From NCBI GenBank assembly GCA_902536695.1, contig CACAYQ010000004.1, positions 1-56,347 of the forward strand: DNA of 56,347 bases, in the 5' to 3' direction. Source of the DNA: an uncultured Bacteroidota bacterium. GTDB lineage: Bacteria; Bacteroidota; Bacteroidia; Flavobacteriales_D; Parvicellaceae. The notes beneath the pieces were generated by a model. The model was not told where the DNA came from and ran no database searches. It saw only the letters and a program-made list of their open reading frames with translations. Positions 56,211-56,347 of the stretch are shown here, one piece after another. A program made the position numbers and the translations under genes. Positions within the stretch are counted from its first letter, which is position 1. Every line of letters begins with the position of its first letter.

Positions 56211-56347
56211 GTTTTAAATTTAGATTCCGAAAATAGAAAATTGTATCGATTTTAAAAAACGAAAAAACAGTTAAAGTAGAATATTTTTGATCTCTGATAA
56301 AGTGGATACTTCTTTCCATATCAATCGACTATGATTGAATTTATTAG
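56211..56347. other. Right edge: aconitase leader and possible 3' end of another minus-strand gene
   Basis: Next to the aconitase ATG is an AT-rich leader; TATTTTCG on the minus strand is a one-mismatch TAnnTTTG but has no TTG at the right distance. From 56345 down to a TAA at 56271-56273 the minus strand is open and reads like protein (NKFNHSRLIWKEVSTLSEIK), so an upstream gene may end here. The piece is too short for a family call. Confidence 0.25.

Noticed and set aside
1-56347. CRISPR arrays, IS elements, tRNA or rRNA genes
   Set aside because: No regularly spaced repeats, transposase motifs, terminal inverted repeats or cloverleaf-like sequences were seen in the short intergenic gaps.

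Overview
The window is AT-rich DNA from a member of the Bacteroidota, most likely a marine-type flavobacterial or cytophagal lineage; the family cannot be fixed from sequence alone. The evidence is the gene content (DUF4197 and lipobox lipoproteins, TPR/PD40 envelope proteins, SiaB/SiaC pair, EI24 protein), the order rlmH-nadC-wecB-yihY followed by rsmE-purB, the near absence of Shine-Dalgarno sequences, and two promoters of the Bacteroidota form TTG-N19/21-TAnnTTTG. TGA is used as stop.

Positions 1-34,941 form a surface-polysaccharide locus. It holds a truncated GT2 enzyme, a sugar N-formyltransferase, a GT-C membrane transferase, an MBOAT/SGNH acetylation pair, a dead Ddl-type ATP-grasp ligase remnant, an FkbM methyltransferase and the Wzm/Wzt ABC exporter whose ATPase carries a C-terminal glycan-recognition domain. 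After these come methyltransferases, a glutamine-dependent asparagine synthetase, a formyltransferase/beta-propeller fusion, a run of GT2/GT4 glycosyltransferases, a UDP-sugar epimerase, a hexapeptide acyltransferase, a NodU-type carbamoyltransferase and a HisH-HisF-WbpG amidination module. The genes overlap by a few bases or are separated by a few bases. Together they predict a glycan that is N-formylated, O-acetylated, O-methylated, carbamoylated and amidinated or amidated before or during ABC export.

From about 29.5 to 35.9 kb five neighbouring genes (second asparagine synthetase, Wzy-like membrane protein, GT4, CotH protein with two lesions, NadC) are each split by exactly one extra base in an A or T homopolymer. 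All six events are +1. Reconstructed reading frames are given. A local sequencing or assembly artefact is the leading explanation, because the essential nadC is hit and longer homopolymers elsewhere in the window are in frame.

From 35.1 kb to the end lies mostly core genome: rlmH, nadC, wecB, a YihY-family protein, a chalcone-isomerase-like protein, rsmE, purB, an EI24 membrane protein, a TPR/PD40 protein with a neighbouring envelope protein, cinA, a DUF4197 lipoprotein, a nucleoside phosphorylase, a SirB1-like protein, the SiaB/SiaC partner-switch pair, an exported GH109-like oxidoreductase and aconitase. Inserted between the PD40 pair and cinA is an AT-richer module of a CotH/beta-helix lipoprotein, a DUF4956 membrane protein and an unusual lipoprotein inorganic pyrophosphatase. 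The two last genes are separated by a 19-bp perfect tandem duplication. No tRNA, rRNA, CRISPR array, IS element or origin was recognised. Convergent genes in the window nearly always overlap at their stop codons, leaving no space for intrinsic terminators.
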